64,000 bases of DNA from positions 124,001-188,000 of the forward strand of contig BBDJ01000002.1 of the NCBI GenBank assembly GCA_001312325.1. The letters run 5' to 3'. Positions 30,749-39,270 of the stretch are shown here, one piece after another. The translations under genes were made by a program, and so were the position numbers. This DNA comes from Lysinibacillus pakistanensis (GTDB lineage: Bacteria > Bacillota > Bacilli > Bacillales_A > Planococcaceae). Positions within the stretch are counted from its first letter, which is position 1; each line of letters begins with the position of its first letter. The notes beneath the pieces are model-generated. The model had not been told where the DNA came from. It saw nothing but the letters and a program-made list of their open reading frames with translations, and did no database searches.

Positions 30749-31183
30749 ATGAAAATTGATGAAATTGATAATAAAATTATAGAGGAGTTAAGCAAGAATA
30801 GTCGTCTATCAATGAGTGAGCTTGGGAGAAGAATCAACCTTTCTTCCCCCTCAGTGACCGAAAGGGTAAGACAGATGGAGTCATTTGGTATAATAAAAAA
30901 ATATACGTTGGAAATTGATTATGAAAAATTAGGATTTCCCATTCAATGTATAATTGAAGCAACTGTTAAAAACGGAGATTATAAATCATTTAAGAATTTT
31001 ATAGAGGGACTTCCAAATGTAGAGTTTTGTTACCGTATAGCTGGTAATGCTTGCTATATGCTTAAATTGCAATTTGAAACTATTGCAAAAGCAGAAAAGT
31101 TTATAGATGCTGTGAATCCGTATGCATCCACCGTAACACATTTCATTTTTTCTCAAATTCAAACAACATTAAGGATTGATTAA
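30749..31183 (+). CDS. Lrp/AsnC-family transcriptional regulator
   Basis: 144 residues, intact. The N-terminal helix-turn-helix reads DNKIIEELSKNSRLSMSELG and LSSPSVTERVRQME. The C-terminal RAM domain, from about residue 65, would bind an amino acid or similar ligand and drive octamer assembly. Start after TAGGAG. Divergent from the AhpD-like gene; a control link is plausible but not shown. The ligand cannot be told. Confidence 0.85.
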   Translation: MKIDEIDNKIIEELSKNSRLSMSELGRRINLSSPSVTERVRQMESFGIIKKYTLEIDYEKLGFPIQCIIEATVKNGDYKSFKNFIEGLPNVEFCYRIAGNACYMLKLQFETIAKAEKFIDAVNPYASTVTHFIFSQIQTTLRID

Positions 31184-31284
31184 TTTGTTTGTGTGTAGAG
31201 AAATAGATAACGAAACTCTTTTTTTATACAACTAATCCAGATTGAGGGTACTACTCTAAGTTGCCTTTTACTATATTTATATCA

Positions 31285-31322
31285 ATAAAGTCCCAAAACT
31301 GCTTGTTTAGGGACTTTATCAT
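31285..31322 (+). terminator. Hairpin after the Lrp-family gene
   Basis: ATAAAGTCCC and GGGACTTTAT pair around a 15-base loop. The T tail is poor, so termination is probable rather than certain. Confidence 0.5.
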
Positions 31323-31433
31323 ATCGAAAAATAGAATATTTCCTTACGTATACTTTTATAAGAAGCACTTTACATATACTCTATTTTATGTTAAATTACT
31401 CGATAATAAATTTGACTAGGGGAGGTGTAAGCA

Positions 31434-31595
31434 ATGTTAACTGTTTTTAGAATTCTTTTTGGTAAAAATGTAAAACTTGGAAATGGTTTAGCGGACAAAG
31501 GGAGTAGTCTGTCCTTTTTTATGCTATACAACCAAATAAAAACAGTTATCGGAGCTTCGCCTCTATGCCAAGTAAAATACAAAGTAATGACGTAG
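31434..31595 (+). CDS. Putative leader ORF of the cfr-like unit
   Basis: A strong ribosome-binding site, GGGGAGGTG, sits eight bases before ATG 31434. The frame encodes 53 residues beginning MLTVFRILFGKN, of no known family. A small hairpin with T6 (31493-31520) lies inside it, and a strong terminator (31634-31663) lies between it and cfr. This layout is that of ribosome-mediated attenuation in front of antibiotic-resistance genes, where drug-stalled translation of the leader keeps the terminator from forming. That mechanism is inferred, not shown. The leader could be shorter if a homopolymer error alters the frame. Confidence 0.5.
   Translation: MLTVFRILFGKNVKLGNGLADKGSSLSFFMLYNQIKTVIGASPLCQVKYKVMT
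31493..31520 (+). promoter_or_regulatory. Small hairpin with T6 inside the leader ORF
   Basis: GGACA (31493-31497) and TGTCC (31510-31514) pair with a 12-base loop, followed by TTTTTT. It is weak alone, but may act as an early attenuator or as part of alternative folding. Confidence 0.4.
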
Positions 31596-31633
31596 TGTCC
31601 CTATTTATTTGAGCATATTTTTATATTAAGTTT

Positions 31634-31663
31634 GGCACCGATAATTTTATTGGTGCCTTTTTT
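31634..31663 (+). terminator. Terminator/attenuator directly upstream of the cfr-like gene
   Basis: GGCACC (31634-31639) and GGTGCC (31652-31657) pair, with the stem extended inward by A-T pairs, and six T follow. It separates the leader ORF from the cfr start 85 bases later, so transcription must pass it to express cfr and rplC. No other gene ends here, so a regulatory role is likely. Confidence 0.7.
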
Positions 31664-31747
31664 GTGTTTATTTTTAATAAAAGGGATAGACATCTCCTTT
31701 CTATTTACTCCTATAAAACTAGAGAGTCATATGGAAGGATGAGAAAG

Positions 31748-32801
31748 ATGCAATTAAAACAAAGCAATAAGTATATAAGAATAAACGATTTCTTAATGGA
31801 ACATAATTATCCTAATTTTAGAATGAAGCAAATATTGAATGCCATTTTTAAAGAAAGAATAGATAAGTTCAATGAAATGAATGTACTTCCTAAATCGTTG
31901 AGAGAGGATTTAGTTAAAGAATTTGGAGAGTCTATTTTAGATGTTACTCCTTTAAAGGAACAACATTCTGAGCAGGTTTCAAAAGTTTTATTTGGAATTT
32001 CAGGAAACGAAAAAATAGAAACGGTAAATATGAAATATAAAGCTGGTTGGGAGTCATTTTGTATATCCTCTCAGTGCGGATGTAATTTTGGGTGTAAATT
32101 TTGTGCAACTGGAGATATAGGTTTAAAACGCAACTTAACGTCAGATGAAATTACTGACCAAATTTTGTATTTTCACTTAAAAGGACATTCAATTGATAGT
32201 ATTTCTTTTATGGGAATGGGAGAAGCATTAGCGAATGTGCAAGTTTTTGATGCTTTAAATGTACTGACAAATCCAGAGTTGTTTGCCTTAAGTCCTCGTA
32301 GGTTATCTATTTCTACTATAGGCATTATTCCAGGCATTAAAAAAAATGACTCAAAGCTATCCACAGGTCAATCTGACGTTTTCATTACATTCTCCTTTTA
32401 ATGAGCAACGAACCAAGTTAATGCCAATTAATGAACGTTACCCATTATTGGATGTCATGGATACATTAGATGAGCATATACGAATGACCTCAAGAAAAGT
32501 TTATATTGCTTATATTATGTTGCCAGGAGTTAATGATTCTATTAACCATGCAAAAGAAGTAGTAAACCTTTTAAGAGGTAGATATAAAAGAGGGAGTTTG
32601 TTCCACGTAAACATCATTAGATATAACCCAACTGTTAGTTCACCTATGAGCTTTGAAGAAGTAAATGAGAATCAAGTTGTAAACTTCTATAAAGAATTAA
32701 AGTCAGCAGGAATTAACGTTACGATTAGAAGTCAATTTGGTATTGATATAGATGCTGCTTGCGGGCAGTTGTATGGAAACTATCAAAAAAATAATAAGTA
32801 A
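31748..32801 (+). CDS. cfr: Cfr-type 23S rRNA (adenine2503-C8)-methyltransferase (one frameshift)
   Basis: ATG 31748 follows GGAAGGATGAG and aligns residue for residue with the start of staphylococcal Cfr. The radical-SAM cysteines of CNFGCKFC are C112, C116 and C119, and the methylation cysteine is C105. After removal of one base from the A8 run at 32339-32346, the second catalytic cysteine is C338. All five match canonical Cfr numbering. Length is 350 residues against 349 for Cfr. SISFMGMGEALAN and ALSPRRLSISTIGIIP are Cfr-like rather than RlmN-like. Cfr methylates C8 of A2503 in the peptidyl-transferase centre, giving resistance to phenicols, lincosamides, oxazolidinones, pleuromutilins and streptogramin A. 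It is followed by an extra rplC. How active this variant is cannot be judged from sequence. Confidence 0.88.
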
Positions 32802-32812
32802 AGGTGAGAATA

Positions 32813-32839
32813 ATGTTTAGAACGTGGGAAGTACCCTAA
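32813..32839 (+). CDS. Eight-codon mini-ORF between cfr and rplC
   Basis: AAGGTGAG precedes ATG TTT AGA ACG TGG GAA GTA CCC TAA (MFRTWEVP). It lies 11 bases after the cfr stop and ends 48 bases before the L3 start. It could be a second leader peptide or pure chance; nothing else supports translation. Confidence 0.25.
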   Translation: MFRTWEVP

Positions 32840-32887
32840 GAGATTTTTGCTAGCTATCTATCTATTAAAATTATTAGGAGGATATTT

Positions 32888-33523
32888 ATGATAAAAGGAA
32901 TCTTAGGAAGAAAAATAGGCATGTCTCAAGTGTTTAGTGATAGTGGTGATCCCATAGTTGTGACAGTTGTTGAAGTTGAAGAAAATGTGGTGTTACAGAA
33001 GAAAACGTTGGAAAGTGATGGATACAATGCCATCCAAATTGGTTTTTCTGATAAGAAGAATCCAAATAAGTCGGAAATCGGTAGAAGTCAAAAAGCAAAT
33101 ACTAATCCTAAAAGATATGTTAAAGAAATTCGTGGAGCATCATTAGAAGTTGGCAAACGAATAAGTGCAGATATATTCCAAGAAGGCGACATTGTAGATG
33201 TTACTGGTATATCTAAAGGAAAAGGATTTCAAGGTGTCATTAAAAGACATGGATTAAGTGGAGGTCCTGCATCTCACGGTTCAAGATTCCACCGGGCTCC
33301 TGGTTCCATTGGTGTAATCGCTAAAAATGATGGCATGAAAGTGTTCAAAGGAAAAAAAATGCCCGGACGTATGGGTGGAAAACAGACTACTATTCAAAAT
33401 CTCACAATTATAAAGGTTGATAGTGAACGTAATTTGTTATTAATTAAAGGGAATATTCCCGGAGCAAAAAAGTCGTTTGTAATAATAGAAACTGCAATTA
33501 AAAAATTGAATGAAAAATGGTGA
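32888..33523 (+). CDS. rplC: Second copy of 50S ribosomal protein L3, outside the S10 operon
   Basis: 211 residues, intact, start after TAGGAGG. It is full-length L3: [16 protein letters not shown] at the start, [13 protein letters not shown] at 110-122, [12 protein letters not shown] at 131-142, and VKGNVPGAKK-like GNIPGAKKS near the end. The neighbours are cfr and a SurA-N-like gene, not rplD or rpsJ, so this is a paralogue. The loop that reaches the peptidyl-transferase centre differs from usual Bacillales L3. Residues 123-130 read LSGGPASH instead of xSRGPMSH. Residues 143-151 (VIAKNDGMK) replace a six- or seven-residue stretch, lengthening the tip where linezolid and pleuromutilin resistance changes are known. 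It could replace normal L3 in drug-stressed ribosomes (inference). Confidence 0.9.
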   Translation: MIKGILGRKIGMSQVFSDSGDPIVVTVVEVEENVVLQKKTLESDGYNAIQIGFSDKKNPNKSEIGRSQKANTNPKRYVKEIRGASLEVGKRISADIFQEGDIVDVTGISKGKGFQGVIKRHGLSGGPASHGSRFHRAPGSIGVIAKNDGMKVFKGKKMPGRMGGKQTTIQNLTIIKVDSERNLLLIKGNIPGAKKSFVIIETAIKKLNEKW

Positions 33524-33529
33524 TGATTA

Positions 33530-34146
33530 GTGATAAACAAAAAGAATAATAGCAAAAATATTTGTAGAGATCCTGTAGTCATTTCAGATTTTTTTTGATG
33601 TTGACTTACAATGATAAAATTCAACTACCGTCCATTGTGGCAAAAGTTAACGGTTATGGAATAAGTTTAAACTATTTAAATATTGAGCTGATTAACGACA
33701 TGAAATTGGGTATCATACCTTCTGAAATGTCTTCATCAGACCTTCTTGAGAGTTATTATTATGCTCTGGAATCAGTCATTGAACATGAGCTTATTGTACA
33801 AAAAATGAATGAGGATAGTAGCATTTCTGGATGGGAACCTGATAAAGAACAAATTTCTGAATGTATGCAAGAATTATTTGACGAGTTTGGAATTGATGTA
33901 TCAGAAGAATACTCTAAACAGGAGATGGAAGAATTGGTATTGCAGGAATTGCGTATCCAACGATTTATTGATAATCAGTTAGGAGACAATAGTGTATCCA
34001 AGGAAGAGATTGAACACGAATACCAAAACTCACCTGAAAAAGGAGAAATGCAAAAGGAATACATTCGGGTTATCCTTGAATATGAAAAGCGAGAAGAGCA
34101 ATATAAAAACTTTATTCTTGAATTGAAAAAAAGCAGCGTCAATTGA
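33530..34146 (+). CDS. SurA N-terminal-like helical protein, third gene of the cfr unit (frameshifted start)
   Basis: The main frame (from 33598) reads IVAKVNGYGISLNYLNIELI, then LESYYYALESVIEHELIVQKM, acidic helices, and ends with EKREEQYKNFILELKKS. This is the pattern of SurA/PrsA N-terminal chaperone domains: VNG start, helix bundle, final EEQYxxFxxELxK helix. No signal peptide, lipobox or parvulin domain is present. A GTG at 33530 gives an N-terminal extension that joins through one T removed from the T8 run at 33589-33596. About 180-205 residues, acidic. It starts within 10-75 bases of the rplC stop. A cytosolic chaperone or assembly factor for the extra L3 is an attractive but unproven idea. 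Confidence 0.55.
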
Positions 34147-34178
34147 AACCTATCTATAATTTCATATGAAATTAGATC

Positions 34179-34209
34179 GATCCTTCCAAATTTTTGGAGG
34201 GATCTTTTA
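34179..34209 (+). terminator. Intrinsic terminator closing the cfr-rplC unit
   Basis: GATCCTTCC pairs with GGAGGGATC (one G-U pair), with inner A-T pairs, followed by TTTTA. It lies 33 bases after the SurA-like stop. Confidence 0.6.
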
Positions 34210-34219
34210 TTGTATCCTT

Positions 34220-34420
34220 TTGAAACCTCCTTGCTATACGAAGCTTCTAGCTATGGCAAGAAAAAAACCCCAGTCGTATTGAATTCAGGTCTGGTCAACC
34301 GACTTCGTACGAAAGGGGATCAAAATGGATAATAAAAGTTTAGCACACACAACATGGAATTGTAAGTATCATATTGTCTTTGCGCAAAAAAGCACGCAAA
34401 TTGGTTAAAGTTCAGTATTT
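34220..34420 (+). mobile_element. IS200/IS605-family remnant
   Basis: A 5' region with hairpins (around 34240-34320) leads into ATG 34325 and MDNKSLAHTTWNCKYHIVFA, the start of the TnpA Y1 transposase. After 28 codons the frame ends. HIVFA should be followed by PKYRRK; here a slip gives a stop. The catalytic tyrosine and the right end are absent. The relic sits directly behind the cfr-rplC terminator. Confidence 0.7.
34325..34408 (+). pseudogene. TnpA (IS200/IS605) N-terminal fragment
   Basis: Start after AAAGGGGATC. Only the first beta strand of the HUH transposase survives (WNCKYHIVFA). The HUH histidines and the tyrosine are missing. Confidence 0.65.
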
Positions 34421-34613
34421 GGAAAGAGTGGAGAGTATTATATAAAATGGATTTTGTTATATAATACTTTGTGAGCATCGAATAAATTATTATTACCATC
34501 GATGCTATAGCATTTTCAAATAGACTATTCATTTTATAAGGAGTGATGTGTTATGCATATAAAAACATATATTAGTCGGGACATAATAAGCTATACTAGG
34601 AGGAATCTATAAT

Positions 34614-35063
34614 TTGATTTGTTTAAGATTAATTGATCAAAATAATTGGGAAGAGTGCATTAAACTAAAGTTAAAGCAGGAACAGCAAGGTTTTATAGCT
34701 TCAAATTTGTATTCAATTGCAGAGAGTAAAATATTCCCGCATTTAAAGATAAAATCAATTTATTTCAGTGAAGAGCTAGTTGGTTTTGCAATGTATGGAA
34801 TAGATTCAGATGATGGGAATTACTGGATTTACAGATTTATGATTGATGAACGCTTTCAGGGACGTGGATTTGGCAAAAGCGCAATGAAATTAATTATTCA
34901 GGACATAGCAAATAGTAATGATTGCACTGACGTTATATGGCTTGGGTATCAGCCGGAAAATGAACAGGGAAGAAGACTATATGCAAGTGTAGGTTTTGAA
35001 GAAGTAGGAATAGCTCCATGGGGTGAAATGTTAGCCAAATTTAGCTTTCCTAGTGGAAACTGA
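34614..35063 (+). CDS. GNAT acetyltransferase, BltD/spermidine acetyltransferase-like
   Basis: A TTG start follows AGGAGG. 149 residues, intact. The order resembles BltD: ELVGFAMYGID, then YWIYRFMIDERFQGRGFGKSAMK (acetyl-CoA loop), then YQPENEQGRRLYASVGFEEVG. BltD acetylates spermine and spermidine and is paired with the Blt efflux pump in B. subtilis. No pump is adjacent here. Polyamine acetylation is the best guess; a drug substrate is possible. Confidence 0.7.
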   Translation: MICLRLIDQNNWEECIKLKLKQEQQGFIASNLYSIAESKIFPHLKIKSIYFSEELVGFAMYGIDSDDGNYWIYRFMIDERFQGRGFGKSAMKLIIQDIANSNDCTDVIWLGYQPENEQGRRLYASVGFEEVGIAPWGEMLAKFSFPSGN

Positions 35064-35089
35064 AGCTTAATGTATTCGAAGCTTCAGTT
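35058..35089. repeat. Perfect hairpin at the end of the acetyltransferase gene
   Basis: AACTGAAGCTT and AAGCTTCAGTT (11 bp) surround a 10-base loop and overlap the stop codon. There is no T tail, so it may stabilise the mRNA end rather than terminate. Confidence 0.5.
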
Positions 35090-35133
35090 GTAGTGAATGT
35101 AAACATATTTTAATATATGAAGCTTTAAACCAT

Positions 35134-35196
35134 GAAAAACCCGAGCTATTTACAAAACTCTAATTTAGTATTTTGTAATAGGTTCGGGTTTTCGAT
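35134..35196 (+). terminator. Long terminator hairpin
   Basis: AAAACCCGA and TCGGGTTTT form the base of a two-part stem whose inner arms are TTACAAAA and ATTTTGTAA. Confidence 0.65.
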
Positions 35197-35524
35197 TGAT
35201 ATTGCTTTGACTATATAGAAATGTCCCAGCCTCGTATAGATATGACTCTGTTTTTCAACAAATAAATTGAATCATCCAATATTTACTTGGAGCATTTATT
35301 TATATTCAATATAATTATGGAGAGTGACTGGTATTCACCATGGTAGAAATTTTGCGAACATGGTGTTAATGCTGGCTCTTTGCGTGAACACGCAAAAAAA
35401 TAATGCGTGTGTGAACTAAATTTTGACGGAAAATACGGATTCTGTTGACAGTGAAGTCCGCTATGATCAAGAAGTGAGTTACAGAATTAACGCTCATTTT
35501 GAGAGTAAATGGAGGGATTATGTC
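35197..35524. other. Upstream region of the CPBP/ComP-like block
   Basis: A small hairpin (CACGCA/TGCGTG, 35387-35410) and TTGAC-type -35 candidates near 35423 and 35446 lie here. The frame from 35423 runs into the CPBP gene, but GGAGGG just before 35525 marks the more likely start. I found no clear pheromone precursor. Confidence 0.35.
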
Positions 35525-36337
35525 ATGTCTGCGATTTACCGTAAATTTGTTGATTTTTTCAACTTGTCCGATCAAAAATATGTTTGTTTCGTTCGTAAGT
35601 TTGAAGCCAAGACAAAAAAAAGAAATCGCCTTTTACTTGTTTCTTGGCCTGCTACCTGGTCTGATTGCATATATATTCATCTATCCGCTTCGAGAGTTGA
35701 TGATGGAATGGACCGGATTATCTGCTCACTATGTGCAGCTATATGTGCTCGTCCTAATGAGCGCTGGCTGGCATATGTGTGTTCCTTTCTTGATGCTGCG
35801 GTACAAGGATGGACTTTCATTAAAAGAATCGCTCGTATACTTAGGTTTTGCCAGACTTGATTTGAAAGGGCTGCTACTCGTCTTCCCAATTTTAACAATT
35901 CTATTTACGTTTTTAGCGTTGCCTTATGTAAAATATGTCTATCCACCGTTGTTTGAATGGCTGAATGGATTCCAAGCCTTCCATATGGGAGAATGGCATG
36001 TTTTTTTATCAAGGGTATTACGACCCGAATTTTCCTTTGCCGCTATTTTTACTTGGTCTAATTGGTAACTTTATTGGGGAGGAAATTTATTTTCGAGGTT
36101 ATTTACTACGTAAAGTTGGGCGCCTTAAACTTGACTGGCTATGGATTGCAATCATTTTTCAGTTCTATCACATGTGGCAAATACCAATCAACTGGGCGTA
36201 TGTTCCGTTAGCCGTAATTATCCCTGAAGAAATATTAGTTAAGTTGCGAAAAAAATATTTATGGGGCTATCTTGCTGCATCTGTTCGTGAATTTTTTGTG
36301 GGGGATGATTAATATGTATTTTGTTGGCGTACGATAA
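35525..36337 (+). CDS. CPBP-family intramembrane metalloprotease (frameshifted)
   Basis: ATG 35525 (MSAIYRKFVDFF) follows GGAGGG. A slip in the A8 run near 35614-35621 leads into EIAFYLFLGLLPGLIAYIF. About eight helices follow. CPBP/Abi motif 1 is GEEIYFRGYLL, motif 2 is FQFYHMWQIP, and, after slips near 36005 and 36250, motif 3 is YGAILLHLFVNF. These give the glutamates and histidines of the Rce1-like active site. About 270 residues. Such proteases process prenylated or peptide substrates in the membrane. It lies 84 bases upstream of a ComP-like kinase, so it may mature or degrade the signal that kinase senses (inference). Confidence 0.75.
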
Positions 36338-36420
36338 GCTCTAGTGTGTCCTGTGCGAGATTTTATGCTCCAATAATTACTGATTTTGTAGAGTATTCAT
36401 TTGTAGTGAGGTGATGCAAA

Positions 36421-38681
36421 TTGCCGGAAATTGCACGCAAATACAATTTGGTTGTATATTGCTCAGCCTTGTTATTCCTGATTGTTGCGATTTATATTCA
36501 TGCCATTACATTAAAAAAACCCATATACTGGTTTGATGTTCCGCGAAGATGAAGGAACTTGGGTCGTAGCATCTGTTGATCCTGCTGGTAAGGTGAGCGA
36601 ATGGGACGTCCACCTCGGTGACAGACTCCTAACTGTTGATGCAAAAAGCCAGAAGTAATGAAGCTTGGTGACCGTGCTTATCTGAAGCGATTGGGAGCGC
36701 TTCAGTTTGAACGTGAGGGCTTGGGGCTCTTTGAATTGAGCAGTAATCCGGGGAAGCACGAAATGTATAAGACTTTATTTGCAGCATGCGCGGAACTGGC
36801 TCTGCTCGTTATCGGACTAGTTGCTTATCGGAACAAGCCCGAATCCTATATGGTGCGCCGCTTTTATGCGTTGAACGTATTTTTGGCAGCTACACTACTA
36901 TCGGTCTATTCCACAGAGACGGTACTTACTGGATTGATGTTGCCTGTCGTTGCAAGTTGGTTGCCATACCTGTTGTTTGCCTTCTTCGTTGCCTTCGTGT
37001 TCCGCACGGTTCCAGGATGGATTGCTTTTGCGATGGCTACCTACCGGGGACTGGCTGCCTTATTCGCCGTGTATGCTTTACTCGTCTTCTCACTGGGAGC
37101 CATACCTGGGTGGACCCGGAGCGCTCTTCATACCATTCTGATCGGGACATTACTCGCCATATTCGTCATTGCTATCGTGTATTGGCGCGGGATGGACCGA
37201 GCTGAAAAAAACCGGTTGCTGACATTTGTTACTGCGTTGACATTTGGCTGATGCCTTACCTGTTTCTGTATGCGCTCCCCGATCTGTTATGGGGGGAATA
37301 CATAGCGTTGCCTGATATGACATTGGCAGGTCTCATTATCCTTCCTGCTTCCATACTATGGCTGTGGGCTAGACAAAGGCTGCTTGATATCCGCTTTTAT
37401 CTTCCTAGTTTAGTTATTCATGGTTTGTATGTTGGGCTTGCGACAATCCTGATTGCGGCACTTATCCGTTCAAATGCATCTATAGTAACACTTTCATTGT
37501 GTGGCGCGTTCATTGTCCTGACATTGTTGCATCGACTCGGCCTTGATAACTTCAAACGGCAGCGGGAGAAACGGGAAAATCGTTTGGATCGACTGCGGTT
37601 GGAGATGTCGATAAGATTTGCCGAGCATCGCAATAGCCGTGATCTATTGCGAATGCCTGCAGAGCTTATCCATAGCGTGACAGAAATCGAGGGACTCTGC
37701 TTCGTTTGGAAACGGGGAAGTGAAACCATTCTGTATGGAACTGGGCCATTTATCGAGATGCGGGAGTTAAACCAATTCCAGCAACCCGAACTGAGTGTTT
37801 TTGCACAAGTGATGGATCTTGTGCAGCCCAATGGAATGGTCATTGGCTATTTAGGACTTGGTTCAAAAAAAAATAATACGTCCTTTACATCAGAAGAGCT
37901 CGGCTTAATCGACAAAGTAAGGATGGAAACGGTCCGTTTACTAATGGGTGCTGCCCTACTTGACGAACTACGGGAAGCGAAAAGTGGGCTACCAAAGGAA
38001 ACCACGGAATATAAACTGCTAGAGGCACAGCAGGCAGAGCGGGTGCGAATGTCATATTACTTGCACGATCATGTTTTGCAGAATTTAATCTTTCTTGCAC
38101 GCGATTTAGAAGAATTACACGATACTGAACAAAGTGATAAGCAGTTGACTGCTATATGGTTGAAATGTTTGTACGATACACAACGCGATATTCGAATGTT
38201 GTGTGATGATTTATACCCTCACATCATTGATCAGGCAGGGCTAGATGCAGCGCTGCTCTGGCTCGCGCGAACAGTTAAGGAGAATGGAGGGCCAACTATT
38301 AAGTTAGAGAACAAGCTACCAGTTACGTTGCCTTCACTATACAAAATGACGCTATTCCGCATTGTGCGTGAACTTGCTAATAATACGGTCAAGCATGCGA
38401 GGGCACAGAAGCTAGAGATTCAATTATGGGAAATGGACGATGCGTTCTACGGACAAATTAGCGATGACGGCATTGGATTCGATCCAACGAATGTGAGTGG
38501 TATTCAGTCCGATTCCCAAGGATTCGGACTTGTCACCATCAACAGTCAAATTGTCCAATTTGGAGGCGATATCGAGATTGACTCAGGAGCTGAACGTGGA
38601 ACGATTGTCCGCATTAGGCTTCCGAAACAGGGAGGTGAAGTAAACTATGAAACAGCCAATCAAGGTGCTGCTACTCGATGA
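36421..38681 (+). CDS. ComP-like sensor histidine kinase with PDZ-like domain (frameshifted)
   Basis: TTG 36421 follows GAGGTGATG. The N-terminus has one helix, then an external PDZ-like segment (VASVDPAGKVSEWDVHLGDRL). Eight or so helices follow, then a GAF-like linker, the HisKA_3 motif YYLHDHVLQNLIFLARDLEE and an ATPase domain (ELANNTVKHARA, DDGIGFD, GFGLVTI). Slips occur in A7 near 36514, in an A4/A5 run near 36645 and near 37240. About 750 residues, like ComP. The block is visibly richer in G+C than its surroundings. It overlaps the response regulator by 35 bases. Confidence 0.75.
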
Positions 38682-39270
38682 TCATCCGCTTGTTATGGAG
38701 GGTTTAAAGAATCGACTTGAGCGTGAGCAGGATATGTTGGTTGTAGGAACGTTTAATGAACCTCACGAGGTGCTTAAACGTATCGATGCACTAAAGCCGG
38801 ATGTTGCCGTTATTGATATTTCAATGCCAGGTATGACGGGATTCGACTTGGCGATAGAAATAAAGAGAACATACGATACGGCAATCAAGTTGATTGTGTT
38901 GTCAGGTTACGTCTACGATGAATACGTGCATAAGGCTTATGAGATAGGAATTCACGCTTATTTATCTAAACAGGCAACCTACCCACAAATTATAAACGCC
39001 ATTCGGCAGAGTATGCTTGGGCTGCGGATCGTACCAGAGAAAATGACTACTTTACCAAGAGCTGACCAATTGACACCAACAGAGAAGGAAGTACTAAAGC
39101 AAATCGCACTAGAGAAGACAAATAAGGAAATTGCTAGGGAATTAGCGATGAGCCAGCGAACAGTAGAATACCATATGGCAGCTATTAACCAAAAGCTCGA
39201 TGTAAAGACGAGGGTTGGGGCGGTAGCAAAGGGCTATGAGATGGGATTGCTAGAACGTCTATATGACTGA
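38647..39270 (+). CDS. NarL/ComA-type response regulator
   Basis: 207 residues, intact, start after GGAGGTGA inside the kinase gene. The receiver has the DDHP acidic pair, the phosphoacceptor in AVIDISMPGMTG and lysine in LSKQATY. The C-terminal LuxR helix-turn-helix reads LTPTEKEVLKQIALEKTNKEIA and MSQRTVEYHMAAI. Partner of the overlapping ComP-like kinase. Its targets are unknown. Confidence 0.85.
   Translation: MKQPIKVLLLDDHPLVMEGLKNRLEREQDMLVVGTFNEPHEVLKRIDALKPDVAVIDISMPGMTGFDLAIEIKRTYDTAIKLIVLSGYVYDEYVHKAYEIGIHAYLSKQATYPQIINAIRQSMLGLRIVPEKMTTLPRADQLTPTEKEVLKQIALEKTNKEIARELAMSQRTVEYHMAAINQKLDVKTRVGAVAKGYEMGLLERLYD

Noticed and set aside
36786..37205. Arginine/cysteine-rich 139-codon frame inside the ComP-like gene
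   Set aside because: Out-of-frame reading of GC-richer DNA; the other frame has the membrane helices of the kinase.
37418..37843. Minus-strand 141-codon frame in the ComP-like gene
   Set aside because: Antisense shadow with no family motif or ribosome-binding site.
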